This document shows, piece by piece, positions 24,829-33,629 of a DNA stretch of 64,000 bases. The stretch covers positions 3,639,570 to 3,703,569 of the forward strand of contig NC_023035.1 in assembly GCF_000507245.1 (NCBI RefSeq), given 5' to 3'. The translations under genes were made by a program, and so were the position numbers. A model generated the notes under the pieces. That model saw nothing but the letters and a program-made list of their open reading frames with translations, searched no databases and was not told the DNA's origin. Each line of letters starts with the position of its first letter. The stretch's first letter is position 1. The DNA comes from Salinispira pacifica. Its GTDB lineage: Bacteria; Spirochaetota; Spirochaetia; DSM-27196; Salinispiraceae.

Positions 24829-26826
24829 ATGCAGAACCGGATGCAAATACTTAAGAACATCAAAACCCTTATTCCCCAGATTTCCCTGTGGCTGAAAGAA
24901 CAGCTGGGGATTATTTCCCAGGCATGTATGGTGTGGGTGCTGATGAGCACGATCTATGCCGCCGCTCTGATTTTTATTTCCGCCGATCCCGTTACCTCAA
25001 TACTGTCTCTCATTATGGCAGCGGTTCATGTCGGTATCGCAGTGTATACCGCACGGAAAGCAGGGGGAAAATATAAACTTTCTCCCAGGGAATTTCTGGT
25101 ACTGAAGAAGGGCCTCTCATATGTCGCATCCACACAGTTTATCGTACATTCCATCACTCTTCTGGCCGCCTGGAGTTCAGAGGGTATCGGCCTCAACACC
25201 TACTATATTCTGTATGCACTGAATATCCTGCTGGTTGGAATATATCTGCCGGTATTCTTCTCCATACGACGGAAACGCAACCTTCTCCGGAAGGGAATTA
25301 TCCGGGAAGTTAAGCGCAGGAATAAAACGAAGTATGAGGCTATCCGGCATTTCAGAGGCATCGGGGTCAGCATCGGCGAGTGGATTGATGCCATTATCTG
25401 GGCGGTTATTGCGGTTATTTTTATCAACTCCCTCTTTTTCCAACTCTACCAGATCCCTTCCGAGTCCATGGTACCCGAATACTACGTGGGCTCCAGGGTA
25501 CTCACCGGAAAGCTGGGGTACAATCCGGAAATACCTCTTTCGCTGGTCCGCATCCCCATTCTCCGGGAGCCCGAACGTTTCGACGAGTATGTGCTGAACA
25601 ATCCTCGATACACCATAGGCAAGAGTCAGGCTCTGAAGGACTTCCGTAACACCTTTATCCAGATGATCACGTTCTCCATGGTTCAGATGCCGAAAACTGA
25701 TATTAACGGCGTACCCTTTCATGATCCCCTCATTAAGCGGCTGACCGCTCTGCCCGGGGAGCAGATAATGATGGCAGATGATGTTGTGTATATCCGAAAC
25801 AATACCGATGAGGATTTCCGGGAGTTGAGAGGCGACCGGGAGTACGCCTGGAATTTCAGCAACGATCTCCAGGTGAACCGTGAACGTCTTGAGCAGGAGT
25901 CTGTTTCCCCGGATATGCGTGAGCGGATCAAAGCCTGGGACCGGGAAAAAGCCGGTGTCGCCGCCGACTACCCCAGCCAGGCGCGGCTCCTGGCAGATAG
26001 AGTAATCCGCGCAGTGGACCGTGCAGCAATGGTGGCAACGGTACCCGCGGAAGGAGCCGTTCCCGACTTTCAACCGAGCATTTTTCAGGCCTCCTCCAGG
26101 AGCTTCCAGCCCATAGATGAAACGGTGCTCTCCGAATATTTCGGGTATGCTCTTCGTGATCCGGAAGCGTTCCGCACAGAGATGGAATCCTTCCTGTTCA
26201 CCGCATATCCGGAAGAGGAATCCCTGCTTGAGAGCATTGATCAAAATAGTTTCGATGGTTCTGCGGCAGCGGCGAATTTGCTTTTCAAACTGAAGTTTCT
26301 TACCGCCTTTGAAGCCTACGTTAACAGTATCGGCGGCGGTCCGGGCGAAGGGTTTGAACCGGCCATTATCGAGCTCTATGAGTACACTGCACTGTACATT
26401 CATTCCTATTTCGATCCCCGGAATTTTCCGCCTTTTCCCCGGGGAGGGGTTCTGCCTGAGGATCAGTACTTTTTTCTCGGGGACAACCGGTACAATTCAT
26501 TTGATTCCCGGCATTGGAAATCGGGGCGCAGAATTTCGGCACTGGATGCTTCCGACCCATACAGTCTGAAATACGGGTCCATGGTTCAGCCTTTCAGCAT
26601 GGGAAGTAAATATATCCGGGGAAGGCTTTACTGGGAGTATTCTGAAATACTGAAATGCCCCGTCCACACCCGGGATTCAGCCTCCCAGCTGTTCCCTCAT
26701 AAATTTCAGGGCCCGGGTCTCCTGCTGATACCACAGCTCGTCACTCATTCCCAGAAAGGCATGAGTTCCATCTTCATAGATCTCCAGTTCAGAATGAGCT
26801 CCAACCGCTCTGACCGCATCATGTAG
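24829..26826 (+). CDS. lepB: signal peptidase I, enlarged
   Basis: A 665-residue membrane serine peptidase that removes signal peptides. About four N-terminal hydrophobic segments (about 30-145) precede the anchoring helix (184-206), the catalytic Ser in IPSESMVPEYY (Ser213), the catalytic Lys in IKRLTALPGEQ (Lys303) and the C-terminal GDNRYNSFDSRHWKSG box. About 200 residues between the Lys box and the last box, and the N-terminal membrane region, are extra compared with E. coli LepB. The last 50 codons run antisense across the end of the esterase gene, which is odd; adding one C at 26658-26661 would end the protein at 26702. Start uncertain between 24829 and 24841. Confidence 0.9.
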   Translation: MQNRMQILKNIKTLIPQISLWLKEQLGIISQACMVWVLMSTIYAAALIFISADPVTSILSLIMAAVHVGIAVYTARKAGGKYKLSPREFLVLKKGLSYVASTQFIVHSITLLAAWSSEGIGLNTYYILYALNILLVGIYLPVFFSIRRKRNLLRKGIIREVKRRNKTKYEAIRHFRGIGVSIGEWIDAIIWAVIAVIFINSLFFQLYQIPSESMVPEYYVGSRVLTGKLGYNPEIPLSLVRIPILREPERFDEYVLNNPRYTIGKSQALKDFRNTFIQMITFSMVQMPKTDINGVPFHDPLIKRLTALPGEQIMMADDVVYIRNNTDEDFRELRGDREYAWNFSNDLQVNRERLEQESVSPDMRERIKAWDREKAGVAADYPSQARLLADRVIRAVDRAAMVATVPAEGAVPDFQPSIFQASSRSFQPIDETVLSEYFGYALRDPEAFRTEMESFLFTAYPEEESLLESIDQNSFDGSAAAANLLFKLKFLTAFEAYVNSIGGGPGEGFEPAIIELYEYTALYIHSYFDPRNFPPFPRGGVLPEDQYFFLGDNRYNSFDSRHWKSGRRISALDASDPYSLKYGSMVQPFSMGSKYIRGRLYWEYSEILKCPVHTRDSASQLFPHKFQGPGLLLIPQLVTHSQKGMSSIFIDLQFRMSSNRSDRIM

Positions 26827-27651
26827 AATTCTCGCCTGATCCACATGAACAATGGTGTCAGCATCTCCATGATAAATGAGCACCGGCGCCATATCTTCAG
26901 AAACGTATTCCACCGGGCTGTGGCGACGCAGATACGAATCGGGAATCATGTCCATATATTGTGAAGAACCGAACGCATCTCCCCGTGCCATTTCCACCAG
27001 ATCGGAGGGTGCACACTCAGCAAGCACCATTTGTATGCAGCCTGAGTCTCTGAAACGGGTTTCTGTCATCAGCGCAATATGCCCTCCGGCGGAAATACCA
27101 TACAGGGCAATTGAATCAGGATCGTATCCGTATCTGCTGCTGTGTTCCCGCAGCCATCGCACAGCTTTCACACTGTTTTTCAACGGGGCATGAAAGCCGC
27201 CTAAAAGGCCTGCGGTATAATTCACCGAAGCCACAAAGTACCCGGCTTCCCGCATCCTGTCGAGAAAACGATGAATAATGCGGATGGTTGTTTTGTCTCC
27301 GTAAACCCAGGATCCGCCGTGATAAAACACCACCAGCGGCGCATTCCCTTCCGGATTAGCTGAGGTGGGTTCATACAGATCCAGTTTCAGGTTGCGAAAA
27401 TTCCTGCTGCCGTAGCGTATATCGCTGTGTACGCCGCCCCGGGGAACGGGCATATTTTTCGCCTCCTCAACCAGTTCATGAATGTCCCCGGAGGGGGTGA
27501 TGATTGATTTACCAGCTGTCATAATAACGAGCACCATACCGATGGAGATCACAGGAATGATTATCCAAAGCCACCGGCCCAATCTCCTTTGAATATTATT
27601 CTTTTGCTGAGGATTCTTTTGTGCAGTATTCCGTATGCGTTTCATTTCCAA
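26677..27651 (-). CDS. membrane-anchored alpha/beta hydrolase (esterase/lipase-like)
   Basis: A 324-residue protein with one N-terminal membrane helix (about 24-45) and an alpha/beta hydrolase domain outside it. FYHGGSWVYGDKT supplies the oxyanion hole, GISAGGHIA the nucleophile Ser (about 198), HGDADTIV the Asp and DGTHAF the His. This matches the HGG-type carboxylesterase families. Substrate unknown. Its 3' end overlaps the lepB open frame by 150 bp on the opposite strand. Confidence 0.88.
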   Translation of the reverse strand: MEMKRIRNTAQKNPQQKNNIQRRLGRWLWIIIPVISIGMVLVIMTAGKSIITPSGDIHELVEEAKNMPVPRGGVHSDIRYGSRNFRNLKLDLYEPTSANPEGNAPLVVFYHGGSWVYGDKTTIRIIHRFLDRMREAGYFVASVNYTAGLLGGFHAPLKNSVKAVRWLREHSSRYGYDPDSIALYGISAGGHIALMTETRFRDSGCIQMVLAECAPSDLVEMARGDAFGSSQYMDMIPDSYLRRHSPVEYVSEDMAPVLIYHGDADTIVHVDQARILHDAVRAVGAHSELEIYEDGTHAFLGMSDELWYQQETRALKFMREQLGG

Positions 27652-27760
27652 ATAGAGTATACAAATGCCGGTGGGTAAAATTCCAGCCCTGTGAGGTATT
27701 TTTGAATGATGGTATAATTATATATCAGTTGATAATACAAATAGAGTCCAGGAGGGCAGT

Positions 27761-27928
27761 GTGGAAAAAAGAGTCATTGGTTCAAGCGGTGTTGAAGTGC
27801 ATCCCATCGGGATCGGTCTTTGGGCAATTGCCCTGCTCAGCGGCAACATGAACCGGGACTCCAGCTTCCAGGAAGGAGACTTCCGTAATAACTGGCTCAA
27901 GGATCCTGAACGAAGCTCCTCCCGATAA
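27761..27928 (+). pseudogene. aldo/keto reductase remnant with internal deletion
   Basis: A 55-codon open frame beginning with GTG behind a perfect AGGAGG. The first about 23 residues (KRVIGSSGVEVHPIGIGLWA) are a normal aldo/keto reductase N-terminus; the frame then jumps to LLSGNMNRDSSFQEGDFRNNW, which resembles the region about 200 residues further on in such enzymes, and stops. The barrel and all catalytic residues but the first strand are missing, so it reads as an in-frame deletion of most of the gene. A related intact gene lies 620 bp downstream. Confidence 0.65.
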
Positions 27929-27938
27929 ATCAATCCGA

Positions 27939-27972
27939 CCCCGGGAGATGGCACAAGAAGCATCTCCCGGGG
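27939..27972. terminator. perfect 12-bp hairpin between convergent ends
   Basis: CCCCGGGAGATG (27939-27950) pairs with 27961-27972 around a 10-nt loop. It sits between the reductase remnant and the end of the exported-protein gene. No U run on either strand, so it may be an RNA-end stabiliser rather than an intrinsic terminator. Confidence 0.65.
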
Positions 27973-27980
27973 CGGAACCC

Positions 27981-28472
27981 TTATTCACCGGGTGAGCTGC
28001 GGACGTAGGAGAACCCGCCCAACTTGCCCTGTGACCATGAAGTAAAGCGTACATCCAGATAAATATCATCAGATACTATGTAGAGAACCAGATCCTTACC
28101 TTCAATATTTTTCGGACCGCCGGGAATGTTCCTGAAAGAGGTGAACTCCAGCTGGGAAATATCATCGTCCGTGGTACCAAGCGCCCAGACCGTATTCACT
28201 GGACTGTTGAATTTATTGTAGATATTTTCACTCACGGCATTATAGATTTGCCCTCCGGAATTGCCCCGGGTAATCCACAGGCTGTCGGTAATTCTGTCCT
28301 GATTCTCCGCAAGCCCCGGATCTGCGCCATCGGCTTTGGTGAACTCTACTTCCGGTCCCCTCCAGACTTCACTGCTGTCGGATACTTCCAGAGTCTCACC
28401 GTTACCCTGGGCAAAAACTGAACCCCCGATTAATGAGAATACGAACACAAGTACAATGGTTTTTCTCAGCAT
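27981..28472 (-). CDS. exported protein of unknown function
   Basis: A 163-residue protein with a clean signal peptide (MLRKTIVLVFVFSLIGG, cleavage near VFAQG). The mature part has no motif I can name; it contains ENQDRITDSLWITRGNSGGQIYN, a stretch I associate only with uncharacterised secreted proteins, and has a beta-rich look. AGGAGG precedes the ATG at 28472. Divergent from an aldo/keto reductase gene only 74 bp away, so the two may share regulation. Confidence 0.72.
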   Translation of the reverse strand: MLRKTIVLVFVFSLIGGSVFAQGNGETLEVSDSSEVWRGPEVEFTKADGADPGLAENQDRITDSLWITRGNSGGQIYNAVSENIYNKFNSPVNTVWALGTTDDDISQLEFTSFRNIPGGPKNIEGKDLVLYIVSDDIYLDVRFTSWSQGKLGGFSYVRSSPGE

Positions 28473-28546
28473 TATTCCTCCTGATTTTTTGAAAATACTA
28501 TGAGACAATGAAAACGCCAACTATATTCGAATTTCAGGAGGAAAGG

Positions 28547-29557
28547 ATGAATTACAGATCTCTGGGTAAATCAGGTGCGTATGTGAGTGAGCTCTCATTT
28601 GGATCATGGGTTACCTTCAGCAAGCAGGCGGATGTGGATCTGGCTGCAGAGCTGATCAAAACAGCATATGACGCCGGTGTGAATTTTTTTGATAATGCAG
28701 AGGTATACGAAAAAGGAAAATCGGAACTGGTAATGGGAAAGGCGTTGAAAAAACTCGGTCTGCGCCGTGACAGTTTTCTTGTTTCCAGTAAAGTGTACGG
28801 CGGCGTAGTGGATGAGCCGAACCCAAACCAGCAGGGTCTCAGCCGTATTCATATCTATGACGGCTGTCACCAGGCCATGGAACGGCTTCAGGCTGACCAT
28901 CTGGATCTGTACTTCTGCCACCGCCCGGACCCCAGAATTCCCATGGAGGAAGTTGTCCGCTCCATGACCGAACTCATCCAGCAGGGCAAGGTCCGCTACT
29001 GGGGCACGTCTGAGTGGTCGGCTCAGCAGCTCATGGAAGCACACTCTGTGGCCCGGCAGTACAATCTTATTCCTCCCACCATGGAGCAGCCCCAGTACAA
29101 TATGTTTGAGCGATACCGCTTTGAGGTGGAGTATGCCCGCCTGTATGATGTTATCGGCCTGGGCACAACCATCTGGTCGCCCCTGGCCTCCGGTATGCTC
29201 AGCGGGAAGTATGATGAAACTACGCCTGAGGATTCACGAATTAATCTTCCGGGCTATGAATGGCTCAAGAAGTTTTTTGAAAGTGATAAAGGACAGGAGA
29301 GGATCAGAAAAACCCGGGAACTGAAAACCATTGCTGATGACCTGAATACCACCAGAGCTCAGCTTGCCCTTGCATGGTGTCTGAAAAATGAAAATGTGAG
29401 TACAGTGATCACCGGGGCATCCCGCTTGAGCCAGCTTCAGGAAAATCTTAACGCCCTGGATGTTGTGCCCGCATTAACCGGTGAGATCATGGATAAAATC
29501 GAAGATGTGATTCAGACCCGGCCGGACCCCATGGAATTTCAGATCGCAAAAGACTGA
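28547..29557 (+). CDS. aldo/keto reductase, Kv-beta-like
   Basis: A 336-residue NADPH-dependent oxidoreductase of the potassium-channel-beta-like AKR branch, recognisable from MNYRSLGKSGAYVSELSFG, SEWSAQQLMEAH and QPQYNMFERYRFE. The tetrad is Asp and Tyr in FFDNAEVYEKG, Lys in VSSKVYGG and His in FCHRPDPR. The ATG at 28547 has AGGAGGAA at good spacing; the upstream in-frame ATG at 28508 is not needed. No potassium channel is adjacent, though Trk genes lie further on. Likely a carbonyl reductase. Confidence 0.92.
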   Translation: MNYRSLGKSGAYVSELSFGSWVTFSKQADVDLAAELIKTAYDAGVNFFDNAEVYEKGKSELVMGKALKKLGLRRDSFLVSSKVYGGVVDEPNPNQQGLSRIHIYDGCHQAMERLQADHLDLYFCHRPDPRIPMEEVVRSMTELIQQGKVRYWGTSEWSAQQLMEAHSVARQYNLIPPTMEQPQYNMFERYRFEVEYARLYDVIGLGTTIWSPLASGMLSGKYDETTPEDSRINLPGYEWLKKFFESDKGQERIRKTRELKTIADDLNTTRAQLALAWCLKNENVSTVITGASRLSQLQENLNALDVVPALTGEIMDKIEDVIQTRPDPMEFQIAKD

Positions 29558-29717
29558 TTCTTCTCACCCCGCATTCTTTGACTGGCGGCGGGTGCATTTC
29601 CGCCCCCTGTTTTTGTGTTTGTTTCCTGTCTCTGTTAATTATCTTGGTACCTGCAGATACCTGTTCTGCAGCCGGATACGCCGCTCCGCTGCCGGGTAAA
29701 TCCGTACGGACGGGGGG

Positions 29718-30074
29718 TCAGAAGGTGATCACTTCCCAACCTTCCTCCCGGAATTGAGGGATTGACGGATGTCCGTGCATCTCATCCCGGAACGGAATCT
29801 CCTGCTCCTTTACATCTTCCAGAACACCCATTTGGTTGCTGCATGCCTTACAGGCCCCTGCAATCAGCCCCATCTCCCTGGCTTTTCTATACATTGTGTG
29901 ACTGGGAGTGCTGCCTTCACCGTTCAGATCCCTCACCAGCTTCGTTGCGCTGCCTTCCATAATAATCTGCACCTCATGCCCTTTTTCCTTGAATTCAATT
30001 CCGTTAAGAAGCACATGAATAAAACACATGGGATCTCCGTTGAATGCAAACAGCGCGTACTTTTGAGTAGACAT
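29718..30074 (-). CDS. DsrE-family protein
   Basis: A 118-residue protein with the DsrE/F fold pattern: a first strand (YALFAFNGDPMCFIHVLLNG), a second (GHEVQIIMEGSATKLV) and a Cys pair in GACKACSNQMG. The family handles sulfur transfer or has unknown roles; the CxxC could be redox-active. AGGAGGAAATT precedes the ATG at 30074. Monocistronic, between an aldo/keto reductase and a chemoreceptor. Confidence 0.82.
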   Translation of the reverse strand: MSTQKYALFAFNGDPMCFIHVLLNGIEFKEKGHEVQIIMEGSATKLVRDLNGEGSTPSHTMYRKAREMGLIAGACKACSNQMGVLEDVKEQEIPFRDEMHGHPSIPQFREEGWEVITF

Positions 30075-30164
30075 AATTTCCTCCTGATTTTGACCATAGT
30101 ATAACTGAAAATCCATGGTCAAAACAGGATTGAAACGCTTGGTACTGAATCGTCGGACCGGAGC

Positions 30165-31792
30165 TTAACCGCTTTCACTCTCATCCAGTTCGCTGATATT
30201 GCTGCGGATTGCATCTATGCCTGCAGCATTTTCCTTTCCCAGCTCCAATAACTGGTCGGCATGTTCAAGGACGGTCTCAGTCTTGGAGGAAATTTCTTTC
30301 AGCGAGCGTTCTGCGGACTCTGTACTTCCTGCAATTTCCAGAAAAGCAGAGCTGCTGCCGGAAATTGCCTGATTAATTTCATCCACCGCCCGGGAAACAG
30401 AATTCTGAATGCTCTGCAAATCTCCGGTGATTTCCTGAATCTCACGGGTTCCCTGATCTACTTCCCCCATGGCAGAGATAATTTCCACCAGAGCCTGATT
30501 CACTTCAGTTATATTGCGGTGAATTCCTTCAAACAGCGAGGCATTTTCCCTGCTGGACTCAATAACATTCCGAATTTCATCATCGTTTTCAGTGAGAAGT
30601 TCTCTTACCTTTCTGGAGTTATCGTTGGTCTCCACCGAGAGCTTACGGATTTCCTGGGCGACCACCCCGAACCCCCGGCCGGCCTCGCCTGCGTGTGATG
30701 CCTGAATGGCGGCATTCATGGCCAGAAGGCTGGTGCGTTCGCCGATCTCTTCAATTACCCCGATTACCTGGAGTACACTGGCGGATGTTTCATTCAACCG
30801 GTTGAGTATCTCCATGGTTGAAGAGAAGGACCGGGATGTTTTCCCTGCGCTTTCGGTAAGCTCATGGGTCAGTTTGGATTTTTCCTGGGCGTTCCGGCTT
30901 ATTTCTCGCAGGGAGGCAGTCATCTCCTCCACCGCAGCAATGGAGCGGTTCACAGCCTCGGTCTGACGCTCCATCTCCCTGCTTACTTTTTCCCCGCCTT
31001 CAGAAAGACGGTTCTGCTCCACATCGCTTGCCTTCACTCTTTCCAGAAGCTGATCAAGCTGTTGTTCAGCTTCTGTGGTGCTGTGGGATATTCCCCGGGC
31101 ATTTTCTGCACCGTCGGAGGCAATCCTCTCCAGACGTTCGCCTATAGCCAGAGAATCTCCCGCAGATTCAAGCAGTGAGTTCATCCGCTGAACCCGGTTT
31201 CTGCCCCGCTCCTCATTGGCAAGAAGTATGGACATAATATTCATCTCTATTCTTAAAGCTATTTCTGAAAGGACAAGAATGAGAACATAAAAGATCACTG
31301 CAAACACCACGCTGTTAACCAGGACCGAAATCTCACCACGGAAATTCGGCAGAACGGTAAGAACCAAATACAGGATCCCGAAAATAAATTGTACCGCCGC
31401 AACAACATACAACTGAAAACGTGCATACCCGATCACCAGGGAGAGCACCAGAATAGGCGCAGCAAATACAATATACATATAAATATCCCGGATGCTCTCA
31501 TATGTCTGAACAAGCATAACCGTGAAGGGCGTAAGTGCCAGAAGAAACAGATAAATCGTACTCAATGAGCGGTAAATTTTCCTGGGCAGAAGGAAGATTG
31601 CCCCAACTGAAACAATCAGGGCAGGCAAGCTGGATGTTAAATTGGAGAAATTTCCGCTGATTATATGTATCAGACTCATAAGGGCGGTCATCGCCCCAGA
31701 ACCAGTAAAGTTATGGCAAAATTCCGTACTTTAATACGAAAATTCACCGCCTCGCCCCTGTAGGGCGCAGTGACACGATCAATGATTTGCAT
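30165..31792 (-). pseudogene. methyl-accepting chemotaxis protein, apparent frameshift near the start
   Basis: The long frame (30165-31691) encodes about six membrane segments and a cytoplasmic MCP signalling domain with the hairpin tip [27 protein letters not shown] and flanking heptads; there is no large periplasmic domain. Its ATG at 31691 has no good ribosome-binding site and cuts into the first membrane helix. A 34-codon frame upstream (31688-31792) with AAGGA before its ATG encodes [18 protein letters not shown], which continues naturally into [13 protein letters not shown] if one G is added to the four-G run (31694-31697). The restored protein is about 542 residues. Translation from 31691 might still give a functional product. 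Confidence 0.75.
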
Positions 31793-31860
31793 ACATTCTT
31801 CCTTTAACCTTATCTGTCACAGTTAAGATTAATTCCCGGTGATGCATGTGTCAAACTGAT

Positions 31861-33627
31861 TCAACCCGTTGGTTCATTAATTTCCCGGGGACTTTGCCGG
31901 AGGAAGTCGGCATACAACCCATTCCTGGCCAGCAATTCCACATGGGTCCCCTGTTCGGCCAGCTCCCCCTGATTCAGCACCAGGATAATATCAGCATTCC
32001 GGATTGTGGACAGCCTGTGGGCAATCACAAAGCTGGTGCGCCCTTCCATCAGGGGAACAAGGGCTTTCTGAACCATTTGCTCAGTTTCGCTGTCCAGATA
32101 CGAGCTGGCCTCATCCAGAATGAGAATTGAGGGATTACGCACCAGGGCCCGGGCAAAGGCTATAAGCTGCCTTTGTCCCAGAGAGATACTTCCTCCGTTT
32201 TGACCAAGCTCGGTGTCATAGCCCCGGGGGAATGCCTCTATGAGCCGATGAATTCCCAGTTGCTGCACCACGTCCCTGATCAGGTGAGAATCCGCGTCGG
32301 GATCTCCAAAGCGGATGTTTTCTTCAACGGTTCCGGAAAATATCTGGGGATCCTGCATCACCGCCGCCATTCTTGAACGCAGCTCCTGCTGGTCGTAGCT
32401 GCGGATATCCACCCCGTCAATGCGGATAGATCCCTCCTGAACATCGTAAAAGCGGTTCACAAGGTTGACCATGGTGGATTTCCCGCTTCCCGTATGCCCT
32501 ACAATGGCGCATATCTGCCCCGGCTTCACATGGAGATCCACCCCATTGAGCACCGGTTCGCCTTCTTTATAGGCAAAATGCACGTTCTCAAAACGCACAT
32601 CTCCTTTCAGATCATCCGGTTTCACCGGGTCTGAAACATCGTCCACGTCTTTCTTTTCATGAAGAATTTCAAATATTCTGGAGCCGGAAACAACTGCTCT
32701 GCTCATCTGGTTGAGCATATTGCTGATTTTCTGCATCGGCTGAAACAGACGGGTAACATAGTTGAGAAACGCGACTATTACCCCAATGGTGATCATTCCG
32801 TGGTACAGGAGTATTCCTCCACCGATAATCACCAGTCCCTGACTGAAGTTGTTCAGCGTTGCAACGGACTGCCAGAAAAACGCATTGAGAGGATAAAACG
32901 TCCTGCTTTGCGTGTAGTATTCGCCGTTCAGCTCCCTGAATTTTTCGATATTCTGACCTTCCCGGGCAAACGCCCTGCTCACCTGAATACCCGACAACGA
33001 TTCATTGAGAAAGCTGTTCACCCGGGAGAGCTTTTTCTGAATCCCATTTGCAGATTCCACAATTCTCCCGCGGAGCTTAAACACAATAAGAAACAGCACC
33101 GGCAGAATGAACAAAAGCGTGAGACTCAGCCACCCGTTCATCAGGACCATGGCGGTTACCAGACCGATAATCATGAGCGAATCCACCAGCAGGGTATCAA
33201 GACCGGTCATCAGGAGTTCTTCAAGAACCAGAATGTCTCCGGTAAGTCGGGTCATGAGACGCCCCGATTTATTGCGGTCAAAAAACCCTACCGACAGATG
33301 CTGTATATGATCAAACAGGTTCTTCCTTAGATCATACAACACGCCGTTTCCCACCTGCATCATCAGTACGCCCTGCATTCGAAAGCTGACAAACTGTACG
33401 GCTCCCGTGGCAAGAAGTATTCCGGATACCACAAGCAGATACTCCATGTTTCGGGGTACGATTCCGTAGTCTATTCCTCTCTGTATAAGAACCGGCAGGG
33501 CGATCATGGTGGCAACATTTATCAGTGCAAACACATACATGAGAAGAATTTTCCCCCGATATGGCTTCAAATATTCAACCAGCTCCGAGAGAACTCTGCG
33601 TGTGCCCTTTGGCTTAGATATATTCAT
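31861..33627 (-). CDS. ABC exporter half-transporter, catalytic-site subunit
   Basis: A 588-residue fused membrane (six helices, about 25-300) and ATPase protein. Walker A is GHTGSGKST, Walker B ends LILDEASS with the catalytic Glu, but the signature reads ISLGQRQ rather than LSGGQ. It starts 2 bp after its partner gene ends, with GGGAGG upstream. The pairing of defects in the two subunits indicates a heterodimeric type IV exporter of the LmrCD/TmrAB kind (lipid, drug or peptide export). Confidence 0.92.
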   Translation of the reverse strand: MNISKPKGTRRVLSELVEYLKPYRGKILLMYVFALINVATMIALPVLIQRGIDYGIVPRNMEYLLVVSGILLATGAVQFVSFRMQGVLMMQVGNGVLYDLRKNLFDHIQHLSVGFFDRNKSGRLMTRLTGDILVLEELLMTGLDTLLVDSLMIIGLVTAMVLMNGWLSLTLLFILPVLFLIVFKLRGRIVESANGIQKKLSRVNSFLNESLSGIQVSRAFAREGQNIEKFRELNGEYYTQSRTFYPLNAFFWQSVATLNNFSQGLVIIGGGILLYHGMITIGVIVAFLNYVTRLFQPMQKISNMLNQMSRAVVSGSRIFEILHEKKDVDDVSDPVKPDDLKGDVRFENVHFAYKEGEPVLNGVDLHVKPGQICAIVGHTGSGKSTMVNLVNRFYDVQEGSIRIDGVDIRSYDQQELRSRMAAVMQDPQIFSGTVEENIRFGDPDADSHLIRDVVQQLGIHRLIEAFPRGYDTELGQNGGSISLGQRQLIAFARALVRNPSILILDEASSYLDSETEQMVQKALVPLMEGRTSFVIAHRLSTIRNADIILVLNQGELAEQGTHVELLARNGLYADFLRQSPREINEPTG

Positions 33628-33629
33628 GA

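Noticed and set aside
25177-26403. 408-codon minus-strand frame inside lepB
   Set aside because: A shadow of the signal peptidase reading frame; no start site or recognisable motif.
27761-27928. Insertion-sequence scar causing the reductase deletion
   Set aside because: No inverted repeats, target duplication or transposase sequence is visible at the junction.
29558-29717. Terminator after the Kv-beta-like reductase
   Set aside because: The GC-rich stretch near 29575-29600 pairs only with bulges and lacks a U run directly after it.
31740-31790. Hairpin near 31755 as terminator of the ABC exporter operon
   Set aside because: The stem is only five base pairs, has no U run, and lies inside the restored chemoreceptor coding region.
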